From Cellvibrionales bacterium UBA3090 (GTDB lineage: Bacteria > Pseudomonadota > Gammaproteobacteria > Pseudomonadales > Porticoccaceae), in contig DFBC01000158.1 in assembly GCA_002367235.1 (NCBI GenBank), positions 1 to 9,945 on the forward strand: a DNA stretch of 9,945 nucleotides, written 5' to 3'. Under the pieces are notes generated by a model. It had not been told where the DNA came from, made no database searches, and saw only the letters and a program-made list of their open reading frames with translations. This document shows, in pieces, positions 1 to 7,258 of the stretch (position 1 is its first letter; each line of letters starts with the position of its first letter). A program made the translations under genes and the position numbers.

Positions 1-60
1 TTCATGGACTGGTTCGCTGAAGACAACCAATTGGTCTTCAAACTTACCAGACAGTTCTAA
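1..60 (+). CDS. C-terminal end of an outer-membrane beta-barrel protein, probably DUF1302 family (5' partial)
   Basis: Frame 1 is open from the first base and ends at TAA 58-60, giving 19 residues that finish in LVFKLTRQF. Alternating hydrophobic and polar residues with a terminal phenylalanine form the usual C-terminal beta-signal recognised by the BAM machinery for outer-membrane barrels. The DUF1302 assignment is inferred from context: DUF1302 genes commonly sit immediately upstream of DUF1329 genes, and a DUF1329 gene begins 98 bp downstream on the same strand. The fragment is too short to identify by itself. Its likely role is as the outer-membrane pore or receptor of the envelope system encoded downstream. 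Confidence 0.6.
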   Translation, partial: FMDWFAEDNQLVFKLTRQF

Positions 61-90
61 GTCGGGTGGTTCTAAGCAGATAATATGAGG

Positions 91-132
91 TTGTTTGCGG
101 CAACTAATGAAAATCTTGGTTGTCGCAAATAA
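91..132 (+). other. Intergenic stem-loop upstream of the DUF1329 gene
   Basis: Positions 91-104 (TTGTTTGCGGCAAC) can pair with 119-132 (GTTGTCGCAAATAA) in a 14-bp stem containing two G-U pairs and a 14-nt loop. No T-run follows, so it is not a normal intrinsic terminator. It ends 14 nt before the GGGAG ribosome-binding site (147-151). It could be a 5' mRNA stabiliser or processing site between the barrel and DUF1329 messages, or an operator-like inverted repeat. The structure is visible in the sequence; the function is inferred. Confidence 0.5.
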
Positions 133-158
133 GACTGATTAAAACTGGGAGTATTACT

Positions 159-1604
159 ATGTATAAGAAGTTGTTAACTACTTCGGTAGTTTCTGTTGGA
201 TTGTTGGTTGGGGCGCCTTTTGCTGCCCTGGCTAGCGATGCCGATAAGCCCGTGGATTATGTGGCTAAAACAGCAGATGGCACTAAGCCAAATGCACTGT
301 TTTACGGTGATCCACCCGCAGCAGGTCGCTGGGATGGCAGTCCTTCACCTATTGAAGCACTAGGCGGTTGTACTGGTGACAAGATGGAGGCTGGTACAGT
401 TATCCAAGCGTCCAACTTTGATCAAGTGAAGGGCTTGTGTTTCGAAGGCAAGACCGTAGGAAGCATGATCACTGAAAACGTTGAGTGGATGATCCGCGAG
501 AAAGCTTTGATGATTAACACTCGTCATTCAGAGTTCATCGAAATGGATCCTAAGTACATGCAAGCAACTATCGATGGCAAAGCAAATGTTACATTTGATA
601 CTGCTACTCGTGAAGTAGGCGGCTGGAAAGCTGGTATGTTCTTTGATCCACAAGATATCTTGAAAACAGTGGATGAAAATGGCGTAAGCAGCGATCCTAA
701 TGCGGGTGATAAGCTGATCTGGAACCTGCGTTCACCTACTTACGGTGCAACAATGGATTTGCGTCACATCTCTTGGGTGTTCCTTGATGCCCACAAAGGT
801 ATGGAGCGTATTCAGCGTTGGTGGGCACGTCGTTACTATATGGAAGGTCGTCTAGATGGCGGTCCAGTTTCAGAAGGTGATGGCACTATCATGCAAAAAA
901 CCGTTCTTGTGGCAATTTACCCACAAGATATTAAAGGTATCGGTATCTTCTCTATTCGCTACAATGACCCAAGTGCACAAACTCCAGATGATGTTTGGGC
1001 ATACTTGAAGTCTGTACGTCGTGCACGTCGTCTGTCTGGTAACGCCTGGATGGATCCAATCGGTGGTACAGTGCAGCTGTATGATGATTGGGATATTTGG
1101 GATGCAGTACCAACCAAATATAAAGACGTTACTTTGACTGGTAAGCGTTGGATCTTTGCTATCGCTCACGCGCCTTTGATGACTGTTAACCTCGCGTTTA
1201 AAAACACCATTAAAGAGTTCCCAGCGGTAGACATGGATACAGCTCCTCACTTCTTCCCTAACGAACAAGTTCAGTGGGAACCACGTGAAGTATGGGTAAT
1301 CGAAGGTACGCCTCCTGATGAGCACCCCTACAGCAAGAAAATCGTGTATATGGAAGTTGACTACCCTCGTCCATACCTGGGTGAAGCTTACGATAAGAAC
1401 GGTAAGTTCTGGAAAACCTTTATCTTCCAAAATCGTATCGATATTGGTGATGATGGTTACCAGGCTCTGATGCCAGTTGTTGGTCACATCATTGATTGGA
1501 AAGCTGAGTTCTCAACTACTTGGTCTTCCAACATGAAAGCCAACCCTGCCGGTGTTGAGGAACAAGATGTGTCACTCAAAACTCTGATCAAGTTGGCACG
1601 TTAA
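159..1604 (+). CDS. DUF1329 family secreted protein (LolB-like periplasmic/outer-membrane protein)
   Basis: This encodes 481 residues. The ATG at 159 is chosen because GGGAG (147-151) lies 7 nt upstream and the protein then begins with a textbook signal peptide: Lys3-Lys4, a hydrophobic core around residues 5-22, and an Ala-Leu-Ala cleavage site after residue 25. An in-frame TTG at 120 would lie inside a stem-loop and has no ribosome-binding site. No lipobox cysteine is present, so the mature protein should be soluble in the periplasm. It has only two cysteines, C71 and C94, which could form a disulfide. Family-like landmarks are the GWKAGMFF segment, WARRYYMEGRL, the PDDVWAYLKSVRRARRL stretch and the following WMDPIGG. 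DUF1329 proteins resemble LolA/LolB lipid carriers and often accompany DUF1302 barrels. A role in carrying a hydrophobic substrate across the periplasm fits the neighbours but is inferred; no catalytic motif is visible. Confidence 0.9.
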   Translation: MYKKLLTTSVVSVGLLVGAPFAALASDADKPVDYVAKTADGTKPNALFYGDPPAAGRWDGSPSPIEALGGCTGDKMEAGTVIQASNFDQVKGLCFEGKTVGSMITENVEWMIREKALMINTRHSEFIEMDPKYMQATIDGKANVTFDTATREVGGWKAGMFFDPQDILKTVDENGVSSDPNAGDKLIWNLRSPTYGATMDLRHISWVFLDAHKGMERIQRWWARRYYMEGRLDGGPVSEGDGTIMQKTVLVAIYPQDIKGIGIFSIRYNDPSAQTPDDVWAYLKSVRRARRLSGNAWMDPIGGTVQLYDDWDIWDAVPTKYKDVTLTGKRWIFAIAHAPLMTVNLAFKNTIKEFPAVDMDTAPHFFPNEQVQWEPREVWVIEGTPPDEHPYSKKIVYMEVDYPRPYLGEAYDKNGKFWKTFIFQNRIDIGDDGYQALMPVVGHIIDWKAEFSTTWSSNMKANPAGVEEQDVSLKTLIKLAR

Positions 1605-1616
1605 GTCCGATCTAAT

Positions 1617-1680
1617 CATTCCGTGTGAAGCTGCTGGCAAAATAAAATATTGCCAGCAGTCTTCGCCCGGAATGTTTTTT
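1617..1680 (+). terminator. Two-tiered hairpin with T-run between the DUF1329 and YCF48-like genes
   Basis: The inner stem is a perfect 10-bp pairing of CTGCTGGCAA (1631-1640) with TTGCCAGCAG (1650-1659) around a 9-nt AT-rich loop. GAAG (1627-1630) pairs with CTTC (1661-1664), and an outer 7-bp stem joins CATTCCG (1617-1623) to CGGAATG (1668-1674). Six T residues follow directly (1675-1680). It begins 12 bp after the DUF1329 stop codon, as an intrinsic terminator would. Because same-strand genes follow, it may act as a partial terminator that lowers expression of the propeller and transporter genes relative to DUF1329. Confidence 0.8.
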
Positions 1681-1711
1681 ATTAAAATAATTAATAGCTG
1701 GACGAAGCACA

Positions 1712-1750
1712 TAAGATTATTATGGTCGGGTTCGATCATGTAAGATTATT
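1712..1750 (+). repeat. Two 10-bp direct repeats in the leader of the YCF48-like gene
   Basis: TAAGATTATT occurs at 1712-1721 and again at 1741-1750, 29 bp apart, just ahead of the preferred ATG at 1761. The spacing is near three helical turns, so paired protein-binding sites are possible. A local duplication that created the alternative upstream ATG at 1722 is equally plausible. No regulator can be named. Confidence 0.35.
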
Positions 1751-1760
1751 TGGGGGTGTT

Positions 1761-2837
1761 ATGAACGTTGCTGGAAAAAACCTAGCTGATAATGAAGTGT
1801 CTGGTTCTTCGGGCCCAGAAGAAAAATCAGCAGGGCAAAAACTATTACTCACGCTGATATCAATATTGCCTTGGGCCATTGTAGGTACATTGCTTTGGGC
1901 CGGGATCTTTGTAAAACCTAAAGCAGTAATTGAAGAAGTTATTCCTGCTGCCATTAATGTTAGGGATAACATCTTTGGCGTTGCACATCTTAGTGGCGAT
2001 GTCTACTTGGCTGCAGGCAATTACGGGAAAATGCTAATCAGTAAAGATGGCGGTAAAACCTGGACTAACCAGGATGCAACAGTGGATGTACATCTTCAAG
2101 ATGTAGATGCATGGGATGATAAGCGCGCCGTTGCCGTAGGCAATGGGGGTATTACTCTGATGACTGAAGATGGTGGAAATACCTGGGTTTCAGTTGATTC
2201 GCCAAAATCAGAAATAGCAAATAAACTTCTTAAAGTTCATACCTATCCCGGTGGCGAAGCACTTGCTGTTGGCGAGATGGGAACGATTATCCGCAGTATG
2301 GATTACGGAAAAACCTGGCAACGACTGCGTGAAGAAAACGATATCTTCATGAATGATATTGTTAAAGTTGATGCGAATACAATTTTCGTTGCAGCTGAAT
2401 ATGGTCAAATATTTAAGAGCGTTGACAATGGCGCAACCTGGGAGGAGCTCTTTACTGACAGCCCAAACAGTTTTGCCGCTATTGGCGCAAGAAACCCTCA
2501 AGAAATTGCTATCGTTGGTTTGGCTGGTGTAGTCGTTGGTACTACGGATGGTGGTGAAACCTGGACATATGTTTCTCCCGAACAATCCGGCATGACCGAG
2601 CATTTAATGGATGTTAAATGGTCGGAAGCGATTAATAAGTGGGTGGCCATTGGCAATAAGGGTAAGTGGATGACATTTACCAATGACCTGAAAGACTTCG
2701 AGCCCATGAATATTTCAGCTACAGATTACACCTCGCATACTGAAATGGAAATTGTCGGTGATAAAGGCCTCGCTGTGGGTGCAACTGTAGGCTCGTTAGA
2801 TCTGAAAACTAAAACTTGGACGTTGTATCACGACTAA
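1761..2837 (+). CDS. Membrane-anchored YCF48-like seven-bladed beta-propeller protein
   Basis: This encodes 358 residues from the ATG at 1761, preceded by a G-rich stretch (GGGGGTG, 1752-1758). An in-frame ATG at 1722 would add 13 residues but has no clear ribosome-binding site. A short polar N-terminus is followed by one hydrophobic segment (about residues 28-51) that should anchor the protein in the inner membrane with its bulk in the periplasm. The rest is a propeller. Asp-box motifs of the form S/T-x-D-x-G-x-T-W end at W101, W142, W186, W227 and W268. Degenerate sixth and seventh repeats end near F313 and W353. The 40-45 residue period gives seven blades. The fold matches the YCF48/HCF136 (PSII_BNR) family, named for a photosystem II assembly factor. 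No photosynthesis genes are visible here, and relatives in non-photosynthetic bacteria often lie beside RND transporter genes, so a periplasmic adaptor or assembly role for the downstream pump is the likeliest reading. Confidence 0.9.
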   Translation: MNVAGKNLADNEVSGSSGPEEKSAGQKLLLTLISILPWAIVGTLLWAGIFVKPKAVIEEVIPAAINVRDNIFGVAHLSGDVYLAAGNYGKMLISKDGGKTWTNQDATVDVHLQDVDAWDDKRAVAVGNGGITLMTEDGGNTWVSVDSPKSEIANKLLKVHTYPGGEALAVGEMGTIIRSMDYGKTWQRLREENDIFMNDIVKVDANTIFVAAEYGQIFKSVDNGATWEELFTDSPNSFAAIGARNPQEIAIVGLAGVVVGTTDGGETWTYVSPEQSGMTEHLMDVKWSEAINKWVAIGNKGKWMTFTNDLKDFEPMNISATDYTSHTEMEIVGDKGLAVGATVGSLDLKTKTWTLYHD

Positions 2838-2904
2838 GAGTTATACAAATAAACAATTATAAGGGTTCGCCCATCCATGCAATTTCGAGTTGTTGGAGAA
2901 TAGA

Positions 2905-5235
2905 ATGTTAGAGAATTTTGCGCTTTTCTGTATGAAGTTTAGAAAGGTGGTCTTGGTAGTAGTTCTTGCTTTGACTGCTGTTCTGGCTACGTTTGCAATG
3001 CGTATTGACGTTAAGACGGTATTTGAGGACTTACAACCTACGAGTCACCCGTACGTCAAGGTGCATGAAGAATTTAAGAATACCTTCGGTGGTACAAGCA
3101 TTATCACCTTCATGGTCCAGTCTACCAAGGGTGACATCTTTCAGATGCCTGTCCTTGAGCAGATACATGCTCTGACACAGGGTTTGTACAAAATTGATGC
3201 GATCAATGAATTTCAGATTTACTCAATTGCGGGTAAAAAACTGAAAGAGGTTCGGGCATCCACAGAGGGGATTGAAAGTTTCCCTTATATGTGGCCTAAC
3301 CTGCCGAAAAGTGAGGCAGACATTGAACGAATCAAAGAGGCGATCTTAAGAAGCCCATTGGTATATGGCCCCTTTGTCTCAAAGGATCTATCGGCTACAT
3401 TAATCACGGTCGACTTCTTTGATAACCTGCTGGACTACAATCTTGCTTATGAGCAAGCTTATGCGCTGGTCGAAAAGCTTGATAACGATGCAGTTGATAT
3501 CTCGCTGGTTGGTAACCCCATTCTCTATGGCTGGGTAAACCACTTCCTTCCAGAAACCATGAAACTGGTGACTATCGCAGGTTTGATCTTTTTAGTCCTA
3601 CTGTTTTTAATCAACAGAACCTGGCGCGGTACGTTGTTGCCACTTATAGCTGGTGCAATCAGTGCAATTTGGGCGCTTGGTGTAGCAAAACTAGTAGGTA
3701 TTCACTTCGATCCTCTCGTAGTTGTTGTGGCGATGTTGATTACTGCACGTGCTGTATCTCACTCCGTGCAGATGATCACCCGTTTCCACGAAGAGATCGA
3801 TTCAGTTAAAGGTCATGAAGAAGATCTGGATTCCTATGCTGCAGCAAAAGTTACCCTGCAAGACTTATTGAGACCTGGTCTGCTTGGTATCGCTACCGAT
3901 GCAGGTTGTGTGACGGTTGTTGCGATTAGTCCAATACCTCTACTGCAAAAACTGGTTGTTCTAGCGGTGGTTTGGGTAGCAACTGTAGCTGTAAGCTCGA
4001 TTGTTGTTACTCCGGTGTTATTGTCTTGGGTTAAAAAGCCAAAGTCATATGCACACCCACTTAACCTGGATCTCTTGGTTATCCGCCCATTCCTTAATAT
4101 GTGTGTGAACATTGTTGCCACGCGTGCAAGGTATGTGGTTGTTGCGATTGCCGCTGTGCTCTTTGTTGTCTGTGGATTTAAAGCTGTTCATTTGACCGTC
4201 GGTGATGCAAATCCTGGTTCCCCAATTCTATGGCCTGACGCCCGTTATAATGCGGACTCATTAGCGATCAACACCCAATTTCCAGGTGCTGATCGGATGT
4301 TTGTCGTTGTTGGTCGTGAAGAAAAGAACCAAATCAAAAACGTTCACGTTCTTGATACCATGCTGCGATTCCAGCGTTATATGGAAATGCAACCGCAAAT
4401 TGGCGGCAGTATTTCTCTTTCTGACATCCTTCCTTCTGTTAATGAAACACTTCGTGAAGGTAACTTCAGATATGCTGAACTTGGTGAAACAACCACCAAT
4501 AACGCAGAGCTGATTTATATGTATGAAAGGGCAGCAGAACCTGGTGACCTTAACCGCTTCACAGATGTGAACCGGATGAATGCCTCCATTACAATGTTCT
4601 TCGCTGACCGTAAAGGTAAGACGATCCAGACCGCCATTGCCAGGGTCAAGCAATTTTCTGCCGATAACCCCGACGTGAAGATTAGTCTTGCTGGCGGTAC
4701 TATCGGTGTTATTGCTGCGGTGAATGAAGTAATTCTTTCTGGGCAGATTCAGTCTATCGCGTTGGCCCTCTTCATCCTGGTTATGATGTGTATCATCGTT
4801 TACCGCTCTAGTATTGCTGGTATGTTCTTTATGGTTCCAGTGGTATTGGCAAACCTTGTTACCTTTGCCTTTATGTCATGGCAGAACATTGGTATGAACA
4901 TTAACACCGTTCCAGTGGCCGCTTTGGGTATTGGTTTGGGTGTGGATTACGCACTTTACATCTGTGACCGTATCAAAGGTGAATACGACAGTGGTAAGAC
5001 TCACATGGAGGCTATATCCCTGTCACTACACTGTGCAGGACGTGGTGTTCTGGTTACCGCATTTGTATTGATTGCGAGTGTGTGTGTATGGCTGTTCTCA
5101 TCACTACGTTTCCAGGCAGAGATGGGTATGCTGATTGGCCTGTGGTTAACGGTTTCAGCGCTGAGTGCGTTGTTCCTAATGCCAGCCCTGGCTTATATCT
5201 GCAAGCCTAAGTTTATCTTTGCGGACAAGAAGTAA
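2905..5235 (+). CDS. RND superfamily (MMPL/HAE3-like) inner-membrane transporter
   Basis: This encodes 776 residues. The ATG at 2905 has GGAG (2895-2898) 6 nt upstream; the TTG at 2890 is not needed. The layout is classic duplicated RND: TM1 about 13-32, periplasmic loop 33-219, TM2-6 about 220-375, TM7 about 410-430, second periplasmic loop 431-610, TM8-12 about 611-767, and a short basic tail. TM10 carries the expected Asp-Tyr pair (D681-Y682 in GLGVDYALY) used for proton coupling in MmpL-type pumps. The matching place in TM4 reads LITARAVSH (A281-R282), so the acidic residue is missing there. Proteins of this class move lipids, hopanoids, sterols or other hydrophobic molecules using the proton gradient. 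Substrate and direction are unknown. It is 67 bp downstream of the propeller gene with no terminator between, so the two are probably co-transcribed. Confidence 0.93.
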   Translation: MLENFALFCMKFRKVVLVVVLALTAVLATFAMRIDVKTVFEDLQPTSHPYVKVHEEFKNTFGGTSIITFMVQSTKGDIFQMPVLEQIHALTQGLYKIDAINEFQIYSIAGKKLKEVRASTEGIESFPYMWPNLPKSEADIERIKEAILRSPLVYGPFVSKDLSATLITVDFFDNLLDYNLAYEQAYALVEKLDNDAVDISLVGNPILYGWVNHFLPETMKLVTIAGLIFLVLLFLINRTWRGTLLPLIAGAISAIWALGVAKLVGIHFDPLVVVVAMLITARAVSHSVQMITRFHEEIDSVKGHEEDLDSYAAAKVTLQDLLRPGLLGIATDAGCVTVVAISPIPLLQKLVVLAVVWVATVAVSSIVVTPVLLSWVKKPKSYAHPLNLDLLVIRPFLNMCVNIVATRARYVVVAIAAVLFVVCGFKAVHLTVGDANPGSPILWPDARYNADSLAINTQFPGADRMFVVVGREEKNQIKNVHVLDTMLRFQRYMEMQPQIGGSISLSDILPSVNETLREGNFRYAELGETTTNNAELIYMYERAAEPGDLNRFTDVNRMNASITMFFADRKGKTIQTAIARVKQFSADNPDVKISLAGGTIGVIAAVNEVILSGQIQSIALALFILVMMCIIVYRSSIAGMFFMVPVVLANLVTFAFMSWQNIGMNINTVPVAALGIGLGVDYALYICDRIKGEYDSGKTHMEAISLSLHCAGRGVLVTAFVLIASVCVWLFSSLRFQAEMGMLIGLWLTVSALSALFLMPALAYICKPKFIFADKK

Positions 5236-5258
5236 GCTTATTGGATAACGGTTTAGTT

Positions 5259-5289
5259 GATAACAGGTGTGAACTACACACCTGTTATC
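5259..5289 (+). other. 13-bp perfect hairpin downstream of the RND gene
   Basis: GATAACAGGTGTG (5259-5271) pairs perfectly with CACACCTGTTATC (5277-5289) around the loop AACTA. No T-run follows, so by itself it is not a canonical intrinsic terminator. It stands 28 bp before the start of the main terminator. It may protect the 3' end of the message or act as a first pause hairpin. As DNA it is also a long palindrome that a dimeric protein could bind, though no promoter is evident nearby. Confidence 0.55.
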
Positions 5290-5317
5290 CCTAACCACTG
5301 ATAGGTATATCGTTGCT

Positions 5318-5352
5318 AAATAAAAAAGGCCCCTTTGGGGCCTTTTTTATTT
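5318..5352. terminator. Bidirectional intrinsic terminator between the convergent RND and pgi genes
   Basis: AAATAAAAAAGGCCCC (5318-5333) is perfectly complementary to GGGGCCTTTTTTATTT (5337-5352), with loop TTT. The GC-rich core is GGCCCC/GGGGCC, flanked by A-runs on the left and T-runs on the right. Either strand therefore gives a GC hairpin followed by U residues, which fits its position between genes that converge from 5235 (+) and 5509 (-). The remaining gap (5353-5508) shows only short weak inverted repeats such as ATTGCC/GGCAAT (5449-5465) and no convincing gene. Confidence 0.92.
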
Positions 5353-5508
5353 ATGTGCAGGAATGAAAGGTTGGGTTTCTGAGTCAGAGGAAATCAGAAC
5401 TATCAGTTTCTAAGAGTGGCTATGGTTCAGAAGCCACCTCATGTCTTGATTGCCACTGAGGCAATACTGGCAATTTATGATGGTCGGATCAAGCGTGCAA
5501 AGAGGTCG

Positions 5509-7125
5509 TCAGCTGTTAACGTTGGTGTGTGTATTGATGTATTTCTGAAGATGCTGTGTCGATGTATCAACAGACTGGCTATCGCCAGTGTTTTCCTTTA
5601 ACACCTTTCTTGTCATCTCTTTCCCTAACTCAACGCCCCATTGGTCGTATGAATTAATATTCCAGATACTCCCCTGCACAAAAACCTTGTGTTCATAGAG
5701 CGCAACCATGGCCCCAAAATTTTTGGGTGTTAATTCATTGATTAAAATTACATTTGAGGGTTTGTTTCCCTTGTAGATTTTATGTGGTGCTACGCCTGTT
5801 TTTGTTCTGCCTGTCATTAATGCAGATGCCTGAGCAATTAAATTACTCAATAAAAAATTGTGATGTTTTCTGTTGCTTACTGGGTCATTAATAAACCCGA
5901 TAAAATCAACAGGAACATAATGGGTACCCTGATGTAGTAGCTGGAAAAAAGCATGTTGGCTGTCGGTGCCTGTTTGCCCCCAAATGATAGGTGCCGTGGA
6001 ATAGTCCAGGGCTTCATTGTTCAATGATACTGATTTTCCATTGCTCTCCATTTCCAACTGTTGTAAGTAGGCTGGAAGTAATTTTAGGCGTTCACAGTAC
6101 GGTATTACCGCTTGGGTTTCAGCATGCATAAAATTGTTATGCCAAATACCCAGCAGCGCTAATATGACAGGCATATTTTTATCTAAAGGTGCAGATCTGA
6201 AGTGGATGTCCATCTCTCTTGCACCTTCGAGTATTGCAGTAAAATTTTTGTAGCCAAGATAAATAGATACAGATAGTCCGACGCAGGACCACAATGAATA
6301 GCGGCCGCCTACCCAGTCCTGGAACTCAAGAATGCGTTCAGTTGAAATACCAAATGCCGTTGCTTTTTCTTTGTCGGCGGTTATTGCAATAACCTGTGTC
6401 GATGACTGTGGAGAAGATAAACCCAAAGACTCTGAAAGCCATTTTAATGCCGTGTTGGCATTGAGTAGGGTTTCCTGTGTGCTGAAAGATTTGCTGACTA
6501 GAATAATCAGTGTCGTTTCAGGATTTAGCTCAGCTATGGTGGAGAGAATCTCTGCACCATCTGCATTGGATACAAAATGCAAGTTAAGCCCACTGAGTGC
6601 GTAAGAGCGAAGAGCTTCACATGCCATCCTTGGGCCAAGGTCTGAACCACCCACGCCAAGGTGAATGACATCTGTTATCGGTTTGCCTGTAACGCCGAGC
6701 CACTGGCCTTCTCTTATTTGATGGCTGATGTGTGCCATTCGTTGTAAGGAGAGCTCTATCTGATCAATAACCGGCTTATCATCATGACGGTAGTCATCTT
6801 GACGGCGACTTCGTAGTGCCATGTGTAGCACGGCTTTCTGCTCAGTTGTGTTGATGTTTTTTCCCGAGAACATAGCTTGTGCATGAGCTTTGAGCGATGA
6901 TTGATCGGCTAGCTCAATCAATTTGCTAATCACCTGATCATTCACCAAGTTTTTAGAATAGTCTAAACATATCTCGCCAGCTTTAATGGTGTACTTCTCC
7001 GCCCGAAGAGGATCCTCATTGAATAATTCAATGATGCTGTCGTGCTTAATCGACTCTGCCAAATCTTCGAGATCTTGCCATGCGGGTAGCGTTTTTGGGT
7101 TTACCCCGAAACTATGATCGGTCAA
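5509..7125 (-). CDS. pgi: Glucose-6-phosphate isomerase
   Basis: This 538-residue cytoplasmic enzyme interconverts glucose 6-phosphate and fructose 6-phosphate in glycolysis and gluconeogenesis. Length is close to the 549 residues of the E. coli enzyme. Signatures are complete: GVGGSDLGP (about 157-165), the phosphate-binding SKSFSTQET (211-219), DWVGGRYSLWS (270-280) and GSIWNINSYDQWGVELGK (485-502). The expected catalytic residues are E360 in MESNGK, H391 in SQHAFFQLLHQGT and K502. The start codon is TTG (7125-7123 on the minus strand). It is supported by an AAGGAA ribosome-binding site 8 nt upstream and by the next methionine being at residue 85. The gene lies 133 bp downstream of gap. No strong terminator is seen in that gap, so co-transcription from the gap promoter is possible, with a weak local promoter not excluded. 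The C-terminal tail after residue 510 is Ser/Thr/Asn-rich. Confidence 0.97.
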   Translation of the reverse strand: MTDHSFGVNPKTLPAWQDLEDLAESIKHDSIIELFNEDPLRAEKYTIKAGEICLDYSKNLVNDQVISKLIELADQSSLKAHAQAMFSGKNINTTEQKAVLHMALRSRRQDDYRHDDKPVIDQIELSLQRMAHISHQIREGQWLGVTGKPITDVIHLGVGGSDLGPRMACEALRSYALSGLNLHFVSNADGAEILSTIAELNPETTLIILVSKSFSTQETLLNANTALKWLSESLGLSSPQSSTQVIAITADKEKATAFGISTERILEFQDWVGGRYSLWSCVGLSVSIYLGYKNFTAILEGAREMDIHFRSAPLDKNMPVILALLGIWHNNFMHAETQAVIPYCERLKLLPAYLQQLEMESNGKSVSLNNEALDYSTAPIIWGQTGTDSQHAFFQLLHQGTHYVPVDFIGFINDPVSNRKHHNFLLSNLIAQASALMTGRTKTGVAPHKIYKGNKPSNVILINELTPKNFGAMVALYEHKVFVQGSIWNINSYDQWGVELGKEMTRKVLKENTGDSQSVDTSTQHLQKYINTHTNVNS

Positions 7126-7258
7126 TAGTCGGTTTCCTTCTTGCCGTGGGCTATTATCATAAAGCTTGTATTGTACCGTGATGTAAAGGACGGCTCATGG
7201 GTATTCATCGAGAAAAGCTCTGTAGGGCGCAGCCATGACCAATGCTTATAGGGGTAAT

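Noticed and set aside
54..76. Repeat of GTTCTAAG at 54-61 and 69-76
   Set aside because: It is only 8 bp and overlaps a stop codon; most likely chance or a trivial local duplication.
120..158. TTG start giving the DUF1329 protein 13 extra residues
   Set aside because: It lies in the stem of a hairpin and would bury the signal peptide behind a polar extension; the ATG at 159 has a good ribosome-binding site.
870..1487. A 205-codon minus-strand frame
   Set aside because: It lies wholly antisense to the DUF1329 gene, has no ribosome-binding site or family features, and the sense protein is clearly real.
1761..2837. Reading the propeller as a photosystem II assembly factor or sialidase
   Set aside because: No photosynthesis genes are present, and Asp-box repeats occur in many propellers; no sialidase catalytic context is seen, and the RND neighbour favours an adaptor role.
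5416..5601. A 61-codon plus-strand frame starting with GTG
   Set aside because: Its 3' half is antisense to the pgi 3' end, it has no ribosome-binding site, and it shows no recognisable motif.
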